DNA of 64,000 bases from Natrinema gelatinilyticum (GTDB lineage Archaea; Halobacteriota; Halobacteria; Halobacteriales; Natrialbaceae): the NCBI RefSeq assembly GCF_024266705.1, contig NZ_CP100758.1, positions 1 through 64,000 on the forward strand. The letters run 5' to 3'. Within the stretch, counting starts at the first letter, position 1; the number at the start of each line of letters is the position of its first letter. A program made the position numbers and the translations under genes. The notes beneath the pieces were generated by a model. It made no database searches. It saw only the letters and a list, made by a program, of their open reading frames with translations, and had not been told where the DNA came from. Below are positions 24,848-34,665 of the stretch, in pieces.

Positions 24848-25013
24848 TCTCAATAGCTATAGCTCAAAGGGTTGGATTCAGTACGCGCTGCACGATACTT
24901 TCAATTCAGGACGGTTCTAAGAGCATCAATTGGAGGTGGTAGCGCCGATGAGATCATTCGAAGAGTTAATTAGTCCTTGTTAGTATTTGCAGTCTTCTTG
25001 ACCCATAATTTGT

Positions 25014-28000
25014 TTAGAGTGCATCGCCTATCTCGAATACATTTTCAATATCTGATATGGCCACGATTCGATAGCCCATTCTACGGAGCCGTCGCCGCTT
25101 CTCCCGGTCGTCCCGGATAATGTGGTCTAACTTGTGAGGATCTCCATCAACAAAAATCAGAAGTGGTTGTGGGGCCAGATCGTAGTAGAAGTCGGCTTCT
25201 GCAATCGGTTCGTCATCCTCGTAAATCGTTTTTTGGGCCGCTGAAGGCAGCTGATATCCTCGATCCCGGATTTCCGTAAGGACCTCCAGCTCGAAGCCCG
25301 ACTCACATAGCTCCGCTAAGTCATCAAACTCCCTCTCAGTCGAACCATCAATGCCCTCTTCCTCCAGCGTGAGGCCACTCATCTCATTGAGCCACGGCTG
25401 AATAAGTGTCCGATTCAGTAGAGCGTGCTCACGTTGGTTGTAAAAGGTCATGAGACACTCGTAGCAGGCCTTCTCGCACCCCGTTTCGCTGTCGCCATGG
25501 ATGATCTCTTTTGCTTCCGCGATCACCTGTCTGAGCCGGACCTCGTCCACGAGAGCATGGAGTGCCCCTGCACCACCTTCGCTCGTTTCATAGAACACAA
25601 TAGTGTAGGAACCGCTTCCATCAGCAGCTGGTTTGAGGAAGGAATCGAGTTCCTGGGCGTCAAGGTCGAACGCAACGAGAATCCCTTGATACAGCGCCTC
25701 CTTGAGCGTTCTATAGAACGATTCTACGTTTTCAATACCGTCAGGGATAGGCGTAGTCAGCGTGACCGTGTCGTGGTTGCCAGCCGTGTACAGTTCGACG
25801 TCCCGCAGGATGTCATCGGGGTTCGCGTTGTTCTTGCATTCATGTTTCCCATCCTGGGCAGTATGGTTGTCTACGGCGTTGTCACTCAGGAGCCACTTGT
25901 TGCATTCTGTACAGAGGGCAAAGCCGTCGATAGTGCTATCCTCGGACTGATTTTTCGGCCCACTGTTGACAGCGACAATCGTTGCGTTTCCTTCATAGGT
26001 GAGCACCGTGTCGTTTTCAGGTCCGAACGTGTACTGACGTGCATCCGCGGTCATCTCGTAGTAGGAGTTAATATCGTACCCTCTGCGGATGCGTTCCTCT
26101 TCGTCGCTCGTGATATTTCCACGCGGAATCGAATACTGATCGGGGAATTCCATCGCGTGCATATTGGGGTGGGTCTCCTCGAACGAGTGCTCGCAGTTCG
26201 GGCATGCAGCGGCTGTCTCCGCTTTCGTTCCCATGAGGATCGCCTCGCATTCCTCACAAACACGCATTTGTTGGGTTACCGGTTGGGCGTCCTCAGTACG
26301 GGGCCGTGCGTACTGGATCTGGAAGCGTTCGCCACCGAAGTAGACCGTATTCCCCGGCGCGAACTCACGAAGTGCGAGAACTTTGTCCCGTTCGATGTCG
26401 TCCTCGAGTGTCTGGAACGTCAGCGTCGTATTCGATCGGGGGAATGCGTAATTCGGCAGGAAACCTTGCGAGCCGAGATAGCGATACGTATAGAAACTCT
26501 TCTCGCCGGCCCGCATATCGTCGAGCCGTGCTTCGACAGTAGTACGACGGCGGTACTTGTCTTTACCTCCATCTCCTCGACCGATTTCCCGATTCAGGCG
26601 CCGTCGTTCCTGAGTCAGTCGGTCGTACTCAGTACGCCACGCATCGAAGGCACGGTCGAAATTCTCGACGAACGAATCGACCTGTTCCTCGATGAACTCG
26701 TCTGTCAGCCACTCGCCGATACTATCGTCGTCTCGTTCCTGCTCGAACGCTTCCTTGACGGCGGCGATGATTCGTTCACGACCGTCGCTGACTTTGGTTT
26801 CGAGTTCGTCACAGAAATCTTCGACGAGCGGACACCGGCCATCCTGCTCATCACCCAGATCCAAGAATGCCCCAATCTCGTTCTGGAGCTTGATATCAAT
26901 CGTTTCCAGAACCAGTGAGTTGATATGTGTACGGAGGAGGTCCTCGTTGTTCATCAGGAACTTCGGTGGGCTGATTTCACCGGCGATGATCCGATCTGGA
27001 TGCTGGTAGAAATACTGGTCGTGCGATCCACGACCGTACCCGCTCCCGCAGAAGGTCGTGATAATCGAGGGCTGGTTTTTCCGGCCAGCACGGCCTGCCC
27101 GCTGTGCGTAGTTACTGGGACTTGGCGGGACGTTCCGCATATATACGCTAGAGAGGGCACCGATGTCGATGCCTAGCTCCATCGTGGGGGTACAGACGAT
27201 GACATTCATATCGTCGCCCTCACGGAACCGGTTCTCGATTTCTTTCCGGTCATCACCATCTACCTGTCCACTGTGTTCGCCAGCAAGGACGTTGACAGCA
27301 GTCTCGAACGGTTCTGTGTAGAGCGAGTGGAAGTAGGACTCCGTTGAATCTCGTGCCTCTGGTTCTAGCTGTCCACATCCAGTTCTGGTACACAGTGAAA
27401 TGTGTATACGGGTCGTTGGTGAGTCACACTTCGGGCAGTAACTGACGTCATCCGGATTCGCCGGAACGATTTGCATGAGCCGGTGATTTAGCATCAGCAG
27501 GTTTCCAACACCCTTGACGCTCTCTTCCCGCAGGATCTCACCGTAGTCCGGTTGACTGAGGACGTTTTTGGTCTTGTTGACCACCTCTTCCGCTACTTCA
27601 CGGTCCACGTCGAGGGTCCGTTTCGTCCACATGAGATGCCGGGAACGTGGGCTCGTGATTCGGTGGACACGCGCTTTCCACGAATCGTTGGCCGCAGTGT
27701 CGCTGTAGCCCACCGGGAAACGGAAGCGGATTCCTCCGTGGAACTGGGCCTCGTCCTTGATTTTCTCTATCGTATTGCGCTCGAAGTCCCAGTACTGGAG
27801 CACGCTCTCATGGTCAACTGCGAGTTCACGACGGAAGATGTCAAGGAAACCCTGAAGATAGTCTTCTCGCTCCTCAGTAGAGAGGCGTTTTAGTTGCGGG
27901 ATATGATCCCATGCCTCTTCGAGTTCGGCTAGCTGGTCAAGGAACTCGTACTCGACATCGATAAGCGCAGTATCTTCGAGGTTCTGTTGGGTCCGCTGCT

Positions 28001-30362
28001 GGCTCGATCCGAGTTCGAGAATCGTATTGAACAGCAGATAGTTGCTGTACTGAGTTTGGGCTGCCCGGCTAGGCCCAAACCGGCTCTCAGTGACCGCATA
28101 TTGAGGCAACGCATCGAAGTCGTCCATCGCATCGAAGATGCTCGTTCCAGCATCGGACAATGCCAATGGGTCGCCGCCACGCCGGTTCTTATCGCCTTCG
28201 GTGAGTGAATGATACAGCGCACGGCGGAAATGGACGCGCTGGTAGAGATTATTGAGGTGAGCAGCTTGGAGTGCTGTGTCCTGACGATTGTCGCTGAACG
28301 CGATGACTTTGCGCTCGTCCACGGTGACCTCGCCGTCTCGTTCCTCATAGGGAAGATTTCGAAGGTTCCCTTCGACGAGGACGTCAGTCGCCGTGGACCG
28401 GCCAACACTACCAAACGTGAACAGCTTGTTGAACTCGTTCGGGCGGCGGTCGTAGTGGACACCGCAGTTCGAACAGAACAGGAACGGAGCCTGCGATGCC
28501 GTCACCTGGATGCCTTGGACGGCGAAACAGCCACAGTCGAGTTGACCCTCCGTATCCTGCACGCCGAAGGTTAGGGTGTTGTGTTGGGGACAGTAGGTCG
28601 CCGAAACAGGTTCGGCCTCCCTGTATCGGTCGCGGATGTCCCCTCGATCCGTGATCCAGTCGTCCGGGATCGGAGTCTCATCGCTGTCCCACTCGTCTGG
28701 GCTGAGATACCAACCGGTGGTGGGGTCATCCTCATCCGGCGCTTCGTCGATCTCCTTTTGTACCAGTTCTCCATCCTCGGTGATGAGTACGCTGTAGTAC
28801 TCTTGACCGCAGGACCGGCAGAATATGAGTGGGAACGCCGACCGCTCGTTGCCGTGGAAACGCGCGCAGTGCTGGCACTTCAAGTCGCCAGCTGTGCTCA
28901 GGTGCGGAGAGGAGTCCTCGAACGTCTGGTCTGTGATGCAGGCAACCAGTTCGGAACCCTGGCTGAAGAACGAGTGGAGCTTGGGGACGAAAATCGGCTG
29001 CTGCTCACCTTGGACGTCGATCGTTCCAATCGTTCCGGCGAGGAGCGCCGCCTGTAGCTCACGCTCACACACCCGTGGTGGCGAAGCACTACGGTGTTCA
29101 CGACGATACGTGTCCACGAGGTCGTCTTCGTCGTCATCGCCCGTGCTTCGGACGGGCTGACTCTCCTCGTTCAGCGAGTCCTGGAGGAACTTGACCGTCG
29201 GATGGCCAGCAAGCGCATCGCCGAGCGCGTTTTCGTCTTCGCGTTCTTCCGCGGTCAGTCCCCGATCGAGAATCTTCTCGGCCAGCACGGCAGCCGAATC
29301 GATCGAGCCGTCGAACGCCTCGATGTCTTCGCTCGCCACTTGGACGCGATCCGGGAGCGACTCTCCCTCAGTGAATGGAAGCGAGTAGTGAGATTCCCCG
29401 ACAACGCTACTCTGCGCCACGGGCTCGCCAAACAGCTTCTCGGCGAAGTCGGCGATTTCCTTTTCCGCGTCGATACCCTCGCCGCTCTGGACGGTTGCAC
29501 TCGTTCCAATGCAAGCGATGTTGCCAATGGTTCCCGTGTGTTGTTTGAGGCGGCGGATGAGTGAGGCGACGTCAGCCCCCTGCTTTCCAGTGTAGGTATG
29601 GACCTCGTCGAGGACGAGATACTGGAGAACACCCTGGTGTTCCTCTGGGAAGAGCTGCTTGTCCTCTAACCGGGTGAGGATAAGCTCAAGCATGGCGTAG
29701 TTGGTCATGAGGATGTCCGGGGGGTCCTCGCGGATTTCCTCGCGGGAGAGCACTTCACAGTCATACGGCGTATCTCTACCCATGCTTTGCTTTATGAACT
29801 CGCGTCCCTCGTCCGGGTTGTATGGGGTGTCGCCTGTGTACAACGCTAGCCGAAGTCCCGTGCCGTCGAGGCGCTCGGAGAAGTCCTCGTACTGGGAATT
29901 CGCCAGCGCGTTCATCGGATAGACGATTACCGCTTTGATGCCGTCCTCGCCGCGTTCGTGGGCGTCGAGACAGTGGCTGACGATGGGCATCCCGAAGGCG
30001 AAGCTCTTGCCGGACCCTGTCCCGGTCGCAACGATGGTGTTGTTACCGTCTACGACCGAGCGCACGGCCTCGGCTTGGTGCATGTAGGGTTGGATTGGCT
30101 TACCTTCATCGGCAGTGAATACGTCGAGGACACCCTCGTGGAGCAGGTCCTCCTCGACGAAGGATTCGAGCGGTTGGCCTTCTTCGAAGCGCTGGTTCAG
30201 TTGTACGTATGGCTCCTTCCAGAGTACTGATCCCCGGTCGATGCGTTGAGTCACCCAGTCCTCGATGGTCTCGTTCTCGAACTGCTGGAACGTCTCAACG
30301 TAGGAGCGGTAAGACTGCTGAATATCGGCGAGCGCTTCGAAGGGGTTCATGCGGGTTGCCAT
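25014..30362 (-). CDS. Giant DEAD helicase-DUF1998 protein with Vsr-like C-terminus (DrmA/DrmB- or DruE-like)
   Basis: This 1782-aa protein has an N-terminal helicase with PYMHQAEAV Q-motif, Walker A VATGTGSGKSFAFG (about residues 110-122), DEVHTYTG (about 250) and IGTSATV. Several zinc ribbons follow (CQHCARF, CRSCGQEYY, CSNCGVHYD, CPKCDSP). The second RecA lobe has CTPTMELGIDIGALS and NYAQRAGRAGRKN. A DUF1998 region carries YETSEGGAGALHALVDEV and CEKACYECLMTFYNQ. The last 100 residues (EADFYYDLAPQPLLIFVDGD, then REKRRRLRRMGYRIVAI) resemble a Vsr/DUF559 PD-(D/E)XK nuclease. Its ATG overlaps the stop of the methylase gene. Length approximates DISARM DrmA plus DrmB combined; Druantia DruE is the alternative comparison. 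Defence role inferred. Confidence 0.85.
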   Translation of the reverse strand: MATRMNPFEALADIQQSYRSYVETFQQFENETIEDWVTQRIDRGSVLWKEPYVQLNQRFEEGQPLESFVEEDLLHEGVLDVFTADEGKPIQPYMHQAEAVRSVVDGNNTIVATGTGSGKSFAFGMPIVSHCLDAHERGEDGIKAVIVYPMNALANSQYEDFSERLDGTGLRLALYTGDTPYNPDEGREFIKQSMGRDTPYDCEVLSREEIREDPPDILMTNYAMLELILTRLEDKQLFPEEHQGVLQYLVLDEVHTYTGKQGADVASLIRRLKQHTGTIGNIACIGTSATVQSGEGIDAEKEIADFAEKLFGEPVAQSSVVGESHYSLPFTEGESLPDRVQVASEDIEAFDGSIDSAAVLAEKILDRGLTAEEREDENALGDALAGHPTVKFLQDSLNEESQPVRSTGDDDEDDLVDTYRREHRSASPPRVCERELQAALLAGTIGTIDVQGEQQPIFVPKLHSFFSQGSELVACITDQTFEDSSPHLSTAGDLKCQHCARFHGNERSAFPLIFCRSCGQEYYSVLITEDGELVQKEIDEAPDEDDPTTGWYLSPDEWDSDETPIPDDWITDRGDIRDRYREAEPVSATYCPQHNTLTFGVQDTEGQLDCGCFAVQGIQVTASQAPFLFCSNCGVHYDRRPNEFNKLFTFGSVGRSTATDVLVEGNLRNLPYEERDGEVTVDERKVIAFSDNRQDTALQAAHLNNLYQRVHFRRALYHSLTEGDKNRRGGDPLALSDAGTSIFDAMDDFDALPQYAVTESRFGPSRAAQTQYSNYLLFNTILELGSSQQRTQQNLEDTALIDVEYEFLDQLAELEEAWDHIPQLKRLSTEEREDYLQGFLDIFRRELAVDHESVLQYWDFERNTIEKIKDEAQFHGGIRFRFPVGYSDTAANDSWKARVHRITSPRSRHLMWTKRTLDVDREVAEEVVNKTKNVLSQPDYGEILREESVKGVGNLLMLNHRLMQIVPANPDDVSYCPKCDSPTTRIHISLCTRTGCGQLEPEARDSTESYFHSLYTEPFETAVNVLAGEHSGQVDGDDRKEIENRFREGDDMNVIVCTPTMELGIDIGALSSVYMRNVPPSPSNYAQRAGRAGRKNQPSIITTFCGSGYGRGSHDQYFYQHPDRIIAGEISPPKFLMNNEDLLRTHINSLVLETIDIKLQNEIGAFLDLGDEQDGRCPLVEDFCDELETKVSDGRERIIAAVKEAFEQERDDDSIGEWLTDEFIEEQVDSFVENFDRAFDAWRTEYDRLTQERRRLNREIGRGDGGKDKYRRRTTVEARLDDMRAGEKSFYTYRYLGSQGFLPNYAFPRSNTTLTFQTLEDDIERDKVLALREFAPGNTVYFGGERFQIQYARPRTEDAQPVTQQMRVCEECEAILMGTKAETAAACPNCEHSFEETHPNMHAMEFPDQYSIPRGNITSDEEERIRRGYDINSYYEMTADARQYTFGPENDTVLTYEGNATIVAVNSGPKNQSEDSTIDGFALCTECNKWLLSDNAVDNHTAQDGKHECKNNANPDDILRDVELYTAGNHDTVTLTTPIPDGIENVESFYRTLKEALYQGILVAFDLDAQELDSFLKPAADGSGSYTIVFYETSEGGAGALHALVDEVRLRQVIAEAKEIIHGDSETGCEKACYECLMTFYNQREHALLNRTLIQPWLNEMSGLTLEEEGIDGSTEREFDDLAELCESGFELEVLTEIRDRGYQLPSAAQKTIYEDDEPIAEADFYYDLAPQPLLIFVDGDPHKLDHIIRDDREKRRRLRRMGYRIVAISDIENVFEIGDAL

Positions 30363-33300
30363 TAGACGTTTACCTCGGGTACTTCGAACCGTGACTCATA
30401 CTCATCGAAGTACTCTAAAATCAGGTTCTTGGTCCGATAGTCGCCGTACTCGTTCTCGTCCTTTTGCTTCACAATTGGGAAAGTGTCGAGGATATAGGCC
30501 AAATCTTCGCGTTTTAAGCCGTAGAGGTGGCTGTAGAGTGCATCAATTTCTGCCCGTAAGTGTATGCGGCGTTCTTTGTCCCATAAGAACGGAGGGCGAG
30601 GAAAGCGCTCATCTTGTTTGTGGCTATGCTCGACCCATTCCGGTGGATCTGAATCCGCCAGCCCACCATCGGTGGTTTCAGCATTTTCTTGCCACTGTTT
30701 CTCAATTGCCAGACGAAGTTCTTCATCCGCAGCACCCCAAACATCGTCAGCGAATGCGGTGAGATCCCATGCTGTATAGGTGAGTTCGAGAATGCGTGGA
30801 ACGATGAATTGAAGTAACCCCGACGTATACCGTTCTGGCGGATGAATGGGGAGTTGCTTGACAATATAGAAATTCAACCCAATATAATTTAATTTACACC
30901 TTGTCGCATAATCAAGCACCATTGAACAGAGATTGGCTAAGAAACCACAGACATGAGGGGCATTCTGTTTCACCATAATCTGAGGTAATTTGTTCCCCAC
31001 TGCTGTCCGAGGTATAATGCTACAGACCATTGTTCGCTCTGCCGTTGGTGTTGTCACATCTCGAAATCCGAGGAGCCATCCCTGTGTATTATCGCCCAAT
31101 TGCTGGTTGACTTTCTCCTCATCCACCCAATAGCGAGGCCACGCACAGAATTCACGATCTCGATGTTCTGAATAGGTCGTTTCTTCAGTACTCGCTGACC
31201 GGTATATGGAATTCGCGCTTTCACCAATCGAAGATGCTCGATGATCATATAACCAAACTGTCCTACCTTCATATAGTGGAAAATAGGCTGATTCTTCCTG
31301 GATAAATCGATTCCCGATTTTCTTGCACCCACTTTCCTTTAAGTCATTATGGGTGTTGAAAACACCGCTATCATTACTCATATGAAACATGGTGGAAAGC
31401 GATGCGCCCCACGGGTTTTCGTCTTTGTTTTCATTAATCAGTACAGGATTGTTTCGATATAATCGGCGGTTTAACTCAGCATCTCTTCGGTTCTTATAAA
31501 TCGGGCAAGTTTTCGTATTCGGATTGATTCGCTGTAGATCCTCCTCTGTCAACTCGAAAATTCTCTCTTCATCCCGAAGCTCTCTTAATGAATGTAGGGC
31601 GAAAGCAATTCTTGCTTTTCGGGCTCGCTTATCCATTTTGTCAAGCGTCAGCAACCCAAATTTAAATTCGCGGTGTACTTCTGGGAATAACCCATACTTA
31701 TTTTCAAACCCATAGAAACTATCCAAATCATTACTCTCCACTAAGTCTGCAAAGAAATCTCTGTACGTGAAGTCTGTCAATAAACCACTTGGAACGATCA
31801 GTCCGGCTCGACTTCCGTTAGCTATCAACTGCCTTGCCAATCCAGTAAAGACTTGATAGGTGTTGATGTCGCCTACCGCAGTTAGAGGAAATCGACCGCT
31901 ATTGCGCAGGAAATTGCTGAGAGACTCACTTGCATGCACTGCCTCTTGATACTCCTTGTAGAGCGTAGGGTCCTTTTCTGATAATTCTTCAATGAGTTGT
32001 TTCCGTTTGGCCTTCGTCGATGCCTCTACAATCTTTTCGTTCCGCATTTCAAAGAATTCATTTTCTTGAAGCTTGATCTTCTCCCAGGGCGGGTTCCCGA
32101 GAATACAATCAAATCCGTTTTTACGATACACCTCGGGGAACTCCAGCTCCCAGTGGAAGAATCGCTGACTCTCCGCCGTCTGCCGTGCACGTCTAACTAC
32201 GTCGAGTATGTCGGTATCGACTGAAGCAACGGATTCGGACCACTCGTCAGCTTGATTCACATGCTGGAGGATTTCACTCAACTCGGAATCGGATACCCGT
32301 GACTCCTTCCGAATCTTCTTGATCGTCTTAGGTGTGGGGTACTCCTTGGCGGAGCCATCCAGTGGCCAGAAGAACGCCGCAGCCCACACGTCGTAGGCGA
32401 GCTTCTCACGCTGATACGCTAGATCGTCTTGGAACTCCTCATAGACCATTTCCTTTTTGTGGATATCATCGGATGAGTCCTCCTCGATTTCGTTCAGTCG
32501 CTCCGTATGCGACGCGTATTCGTCGATCCCGCCGCCGAACTGGTCGAGTGTCCGACTATTTGATGAACTGTAATCCTTGTTCTCCTTACGAACGCGTTTT
32601 CGAAGCTCGTTCCCGACGTGTCCCTCTCGTCCCTTGGAAGTTTCATAGGCGTCCACTGGGACGCCCTGCTCAACGAGATCCTGAGTCGTCCCCAGTAACG
32701 AGTTTCCACACTTGATATGGTGATCGAGGAAGTTCAGAGGTTTATCCTCAACCGCAGAGTCGATCCACAAGCTCACCTTGGCCAACTCTACCGCCATTGG
32801 GTTAAGATCTACACCGTAGATACAATGCTGGAGCACCGACCGGCGAGCATCCCGAACGTCGTCTTCGAGCGGATATTCCATCTCCTCGCGAATCTGTGCC
32901 AACCGCTTCCCGAGATAATTTGTCGCCGCAATCAAGAATGCGGCACTCCCACAGGCGGGATCAACAACCGTGATATCCAGAAGCGCTTCTTCTTGGGCTT
33001 CTTTCGTATCGTCAGCACTCTCCAGTCGGTCGTCCACTACTGGCTCAAGTGCGCTCTTGATGAGTTCCTGAACGAGTTGAGGGTCCGTGTAGTAACTCCC
33101 GGTTTCCTTGCGCTCAGTGCCGCGGTCGTCCAGGTAGAACTCGCCCGACGCAATCGACTGATCGTCGAATTCGACGTGTTCCTCGGCGAGCCGCGGCGTG
33201 AACTCCAGTAAGCTTTCATAGATCGACCCAACCTCTTCGACACCCAAGTCAGCGTATGAAATCCGCTGGAGAACGCCCTCGCGTTCAATGAGTGTAAGAT

Positions 33301-34663
33301 CGGCGATAGCGCTGAGCAACGCCTCGTTCGTACACTCACTGCCAGAGATGTGCTCCAGTCGATCGGAGTCGAATAACATCCCGTTGTAGGCAGGTACGCC
33401 GAGGTCCTCGCTACCTTTCTCCGCGAGTTCGAACGTCGCTTGCAGTCCGTGCCAAAGGTCAGTATTGTTATCGTCCTGGCCACGCCGACGCTCGGCACGC
33501 TCACGGAGCTTTGTTATGCTATACTCGTCGGTGTAGAGGCTGTCGCGGCCCGGCATCATGCCGCGCTGCTCAGCGTAGAGGAGGAATAGGAGCCGGTAGA
33601 TGACCATCAACAACTCCTGATAGTACTCCTGGGCTTCCTCCTCACCACCCTCTCGAAGGAACTCCCGAATATCCGGATTTAGCAATCCGTTGCCCAGGGT
33701 CTCGAGTGCGCTGATGACGTTCGACTGGAGGTCCTGGCCGACTTTGATACCGGTAGAGAGGCTCGCCTGGTAGAGCATCTCCAGCGGGGTCGATATCTCC
33801 GCCTCATCATCCTGTGTGGACTCGTCTCTGTCATCCTTCAGAACCTCGGAAACAGACTTGTTTAGGGCGTCCTCGTCGCGAGGAAGGAAGCGTGACGGGT
33901 GGCAGAGTCGATAGAGTGCACGGAAGTCCTGGTAGTTACGGGAGGTGAAGATATTCTCCAGGTCGAACTCAACGTACCCCCTAGTATAGGTGTGATAGTA
34001 GTCGCGGAGCACGCGGAGCGTAACGCCGTCGGTGATGATCGCCCAGTTGTGGTCCTGACTTGCGTTCAGGAAGTTCTGGAGGGTATCGTGTGGAGTCGAA
34101 GCACCGCGACCTGCACCCTCCGGTTTCCGGTCGAGCTTGTTCTCTTTGTCCTGGTCGCGCTCGCTCTCCGGTGCAACGGTGTGCAGGATTGGTGCGGTCG
34201 CTCCACCCATCTCGCCGTAGTCGGCGATCTCGTCGTCCGGCCAGCCCTTATGGGAGAGGTCGAACTCCATGCCCTCGACTTCCAGATGGGCGCGCTGATA
34301 GACGGGCTCGAAGTCGAGTGTTTGGAACAGCTTGAGTATCCACTTCGAACGCGCTTCGGAGATATCCATCTCGAACAGCTTGCCCTTCTGGGTGACTTCG
34401 TCCCAGCGTTCGACGAGGTCCTCCCATACGAGGGCGATTTCTTCTTCAAGTTCGTTCTCTGTCGGCGGCGTCTCACCGGGGAGGGCAAACGTCTCGGGCT
34501 TGGCTGCCGGGTGGTCGAAGCGTTCCTGTCGCAACGAGAGAATCGTCTGTTCAGTCAGCAAACCGCCGCTAGTCTCGATGAACGACGTCGATTCGTTCGA
34601 CGGGATGTACGTAGGGTCGGTGCCGGGGGCGGACGAGTCGGACGTATGTTCTGATTTGCTCAT
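30362..34663 (-). CDS. Eco57I/PglX-type N6-adenine DNA methyltransferase (DrmMI-like)
   Basis: This 1433-aa class I methyltransferase would modify adenine in host DNA with S-adenosylmethionine. Motif I is VVDPACGSAAFLIAATNY near residue 566. Motif IV is CILGNPPWEKIK near 855. The N-terminal 350 residues contain a nuclease-like or specificity-like region (FQTLDFEPVYQRAHLEVEGM, NWAIITDGVTLRVLRDYY) as in type IIG and PglX proteins. The C-terminal third would include target recognition. It starts 2 bp after the SNF2 gene and overlaps the helicase gene by one base. Size is within the PglX/DrmMI range. In a DISARM-like reading it marks self DNA. Confidence 0.88.
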   Translation of the reverse strand: MSKSEHTSDSSAPGTDPTYIPSNESTSFIETSGGLLTEQTILSLRQERFDHPAAKPETFALPGETPPTENELEEEIALVWEDLVERWDEVTQKGKLFEMDISEARSKWILKLFQTLDFEPVYQRAHLEVEGMEFDLSHKGWPDDEIADYGEMGGATAPILHTVAPESERDQDKENKLDRKPEGAGRGASTPHDTLQNFLNASQDHNWAIITDGVTLRVLRDYYHTYTRGYVEFDLENIFTSRNYQDFRALYRLCHPSRFLPRDEDALNKSVSEVLKDDRDESTQDDEAEISTPLEMLYQASLSTGIKVGQDLQSNVISALETLGNGLLNPDIREFLREGGEEEAQEYYQELLMVIYRLLFLLYAEQRGMMPGRDSLYTDEYSITKLRERAERRRGQDDNNTDLWHGLQATFELAEKGSEDLGVPAYNGMLFDSDRLEHISGSECTNEALLSAIADLTLIEREGVLQRISYADLGVEEVGSIYESLLEFTPRLAEEHVEFDDQSIASGEFYLDDRGTERKETGSYYTDPQLVQELIKSALEPVVDDRLESADDTKEAQEEALLDITVVDPACGSAAFLIAATNYLGKRLAQIREEMEYPLEDDVRDARRSVLQHCIYGVDLNPMAVELAKVSLWIDSAVEDKPLNFLDHHIKCGNSLLGTTQDLVEQGVPVDAYETSKGREGHVGNELRKRVRKENKDYSSSNSRTLDQFGGGIDEYASHTERLNEIEEDSSDDIHKKEMVYEEFQDDLAYQREKLAYDVWAAAFFWPLDGSAKEYPTPKTIKKIRKESRVSDSELSEILQHVNQADEWSESVASVDTDILDVVRRARQTAESQRFFHWELEFPEVYRKNGFDCILGNPPWEKIKLQENEFFEMRNEKIVEASTKAKRKQLIEELSEKDPTLYKEYQEAVHASESLSNFLRNSGRFPLTAVGDINTYQVFTGLARQLIANGSRAGLIVPSGLLTDFTYRDFFADLVESNDLDSFYGFENKYGLFPEVHREFKFGLLTLDKMDKRARKARIAFALHSLRELRDEERIFELTEEDLQRINPNTKTCPIYKNRRDAELNRRLYRNNPVLINENKDENPWGASLSTMFHMSNDSGVFNTHNDLKESGCKKIGNRFIQEESAYFPLYEGRTVWLYDHRASSIGESANSIYRSASTEETTYSEHRDREFCAWPRYWVDEEKVNQQLGDNTQGWLLGFRDVTTPTAERTMVCSIIPRTAVGNKLPQIMVKQNAPHVCGFLANLCSMVLDYATRCKLNYIGLNFYIVKQLPIHPPERYTSGLLQFIVPRILELTYTAWDLTAFADDVWGAADEELRLAIEKQWQENAETTDGGLADSDPPEWVEHSHKQDERFPRPPFLWDKERRIHLRAEIDALYSHLYGLKREDLAYILDTFPIVKQKDENEYGDYRTKNLILEYFDEYESRFEVPEVNV

Positions 34664-34665
34664 TG

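Noticed and set aside
25425..26918. Long plus-strand frame (497 codons) opposite the DUF1998 helicase
   Set aside because: It is antisense to a protein with clear helicase and DUF1998 motifs. GC-rich third positions in the real gene create such mirror frames, and its own product has no recognisable motif.
33899..34654. Plus-strand frame of 251 codons opposite the methylase N-terminus
   Set aside because: It is fully antisense to the methyltransferase gene and shows no domain; it is a mirror-frame artefact.
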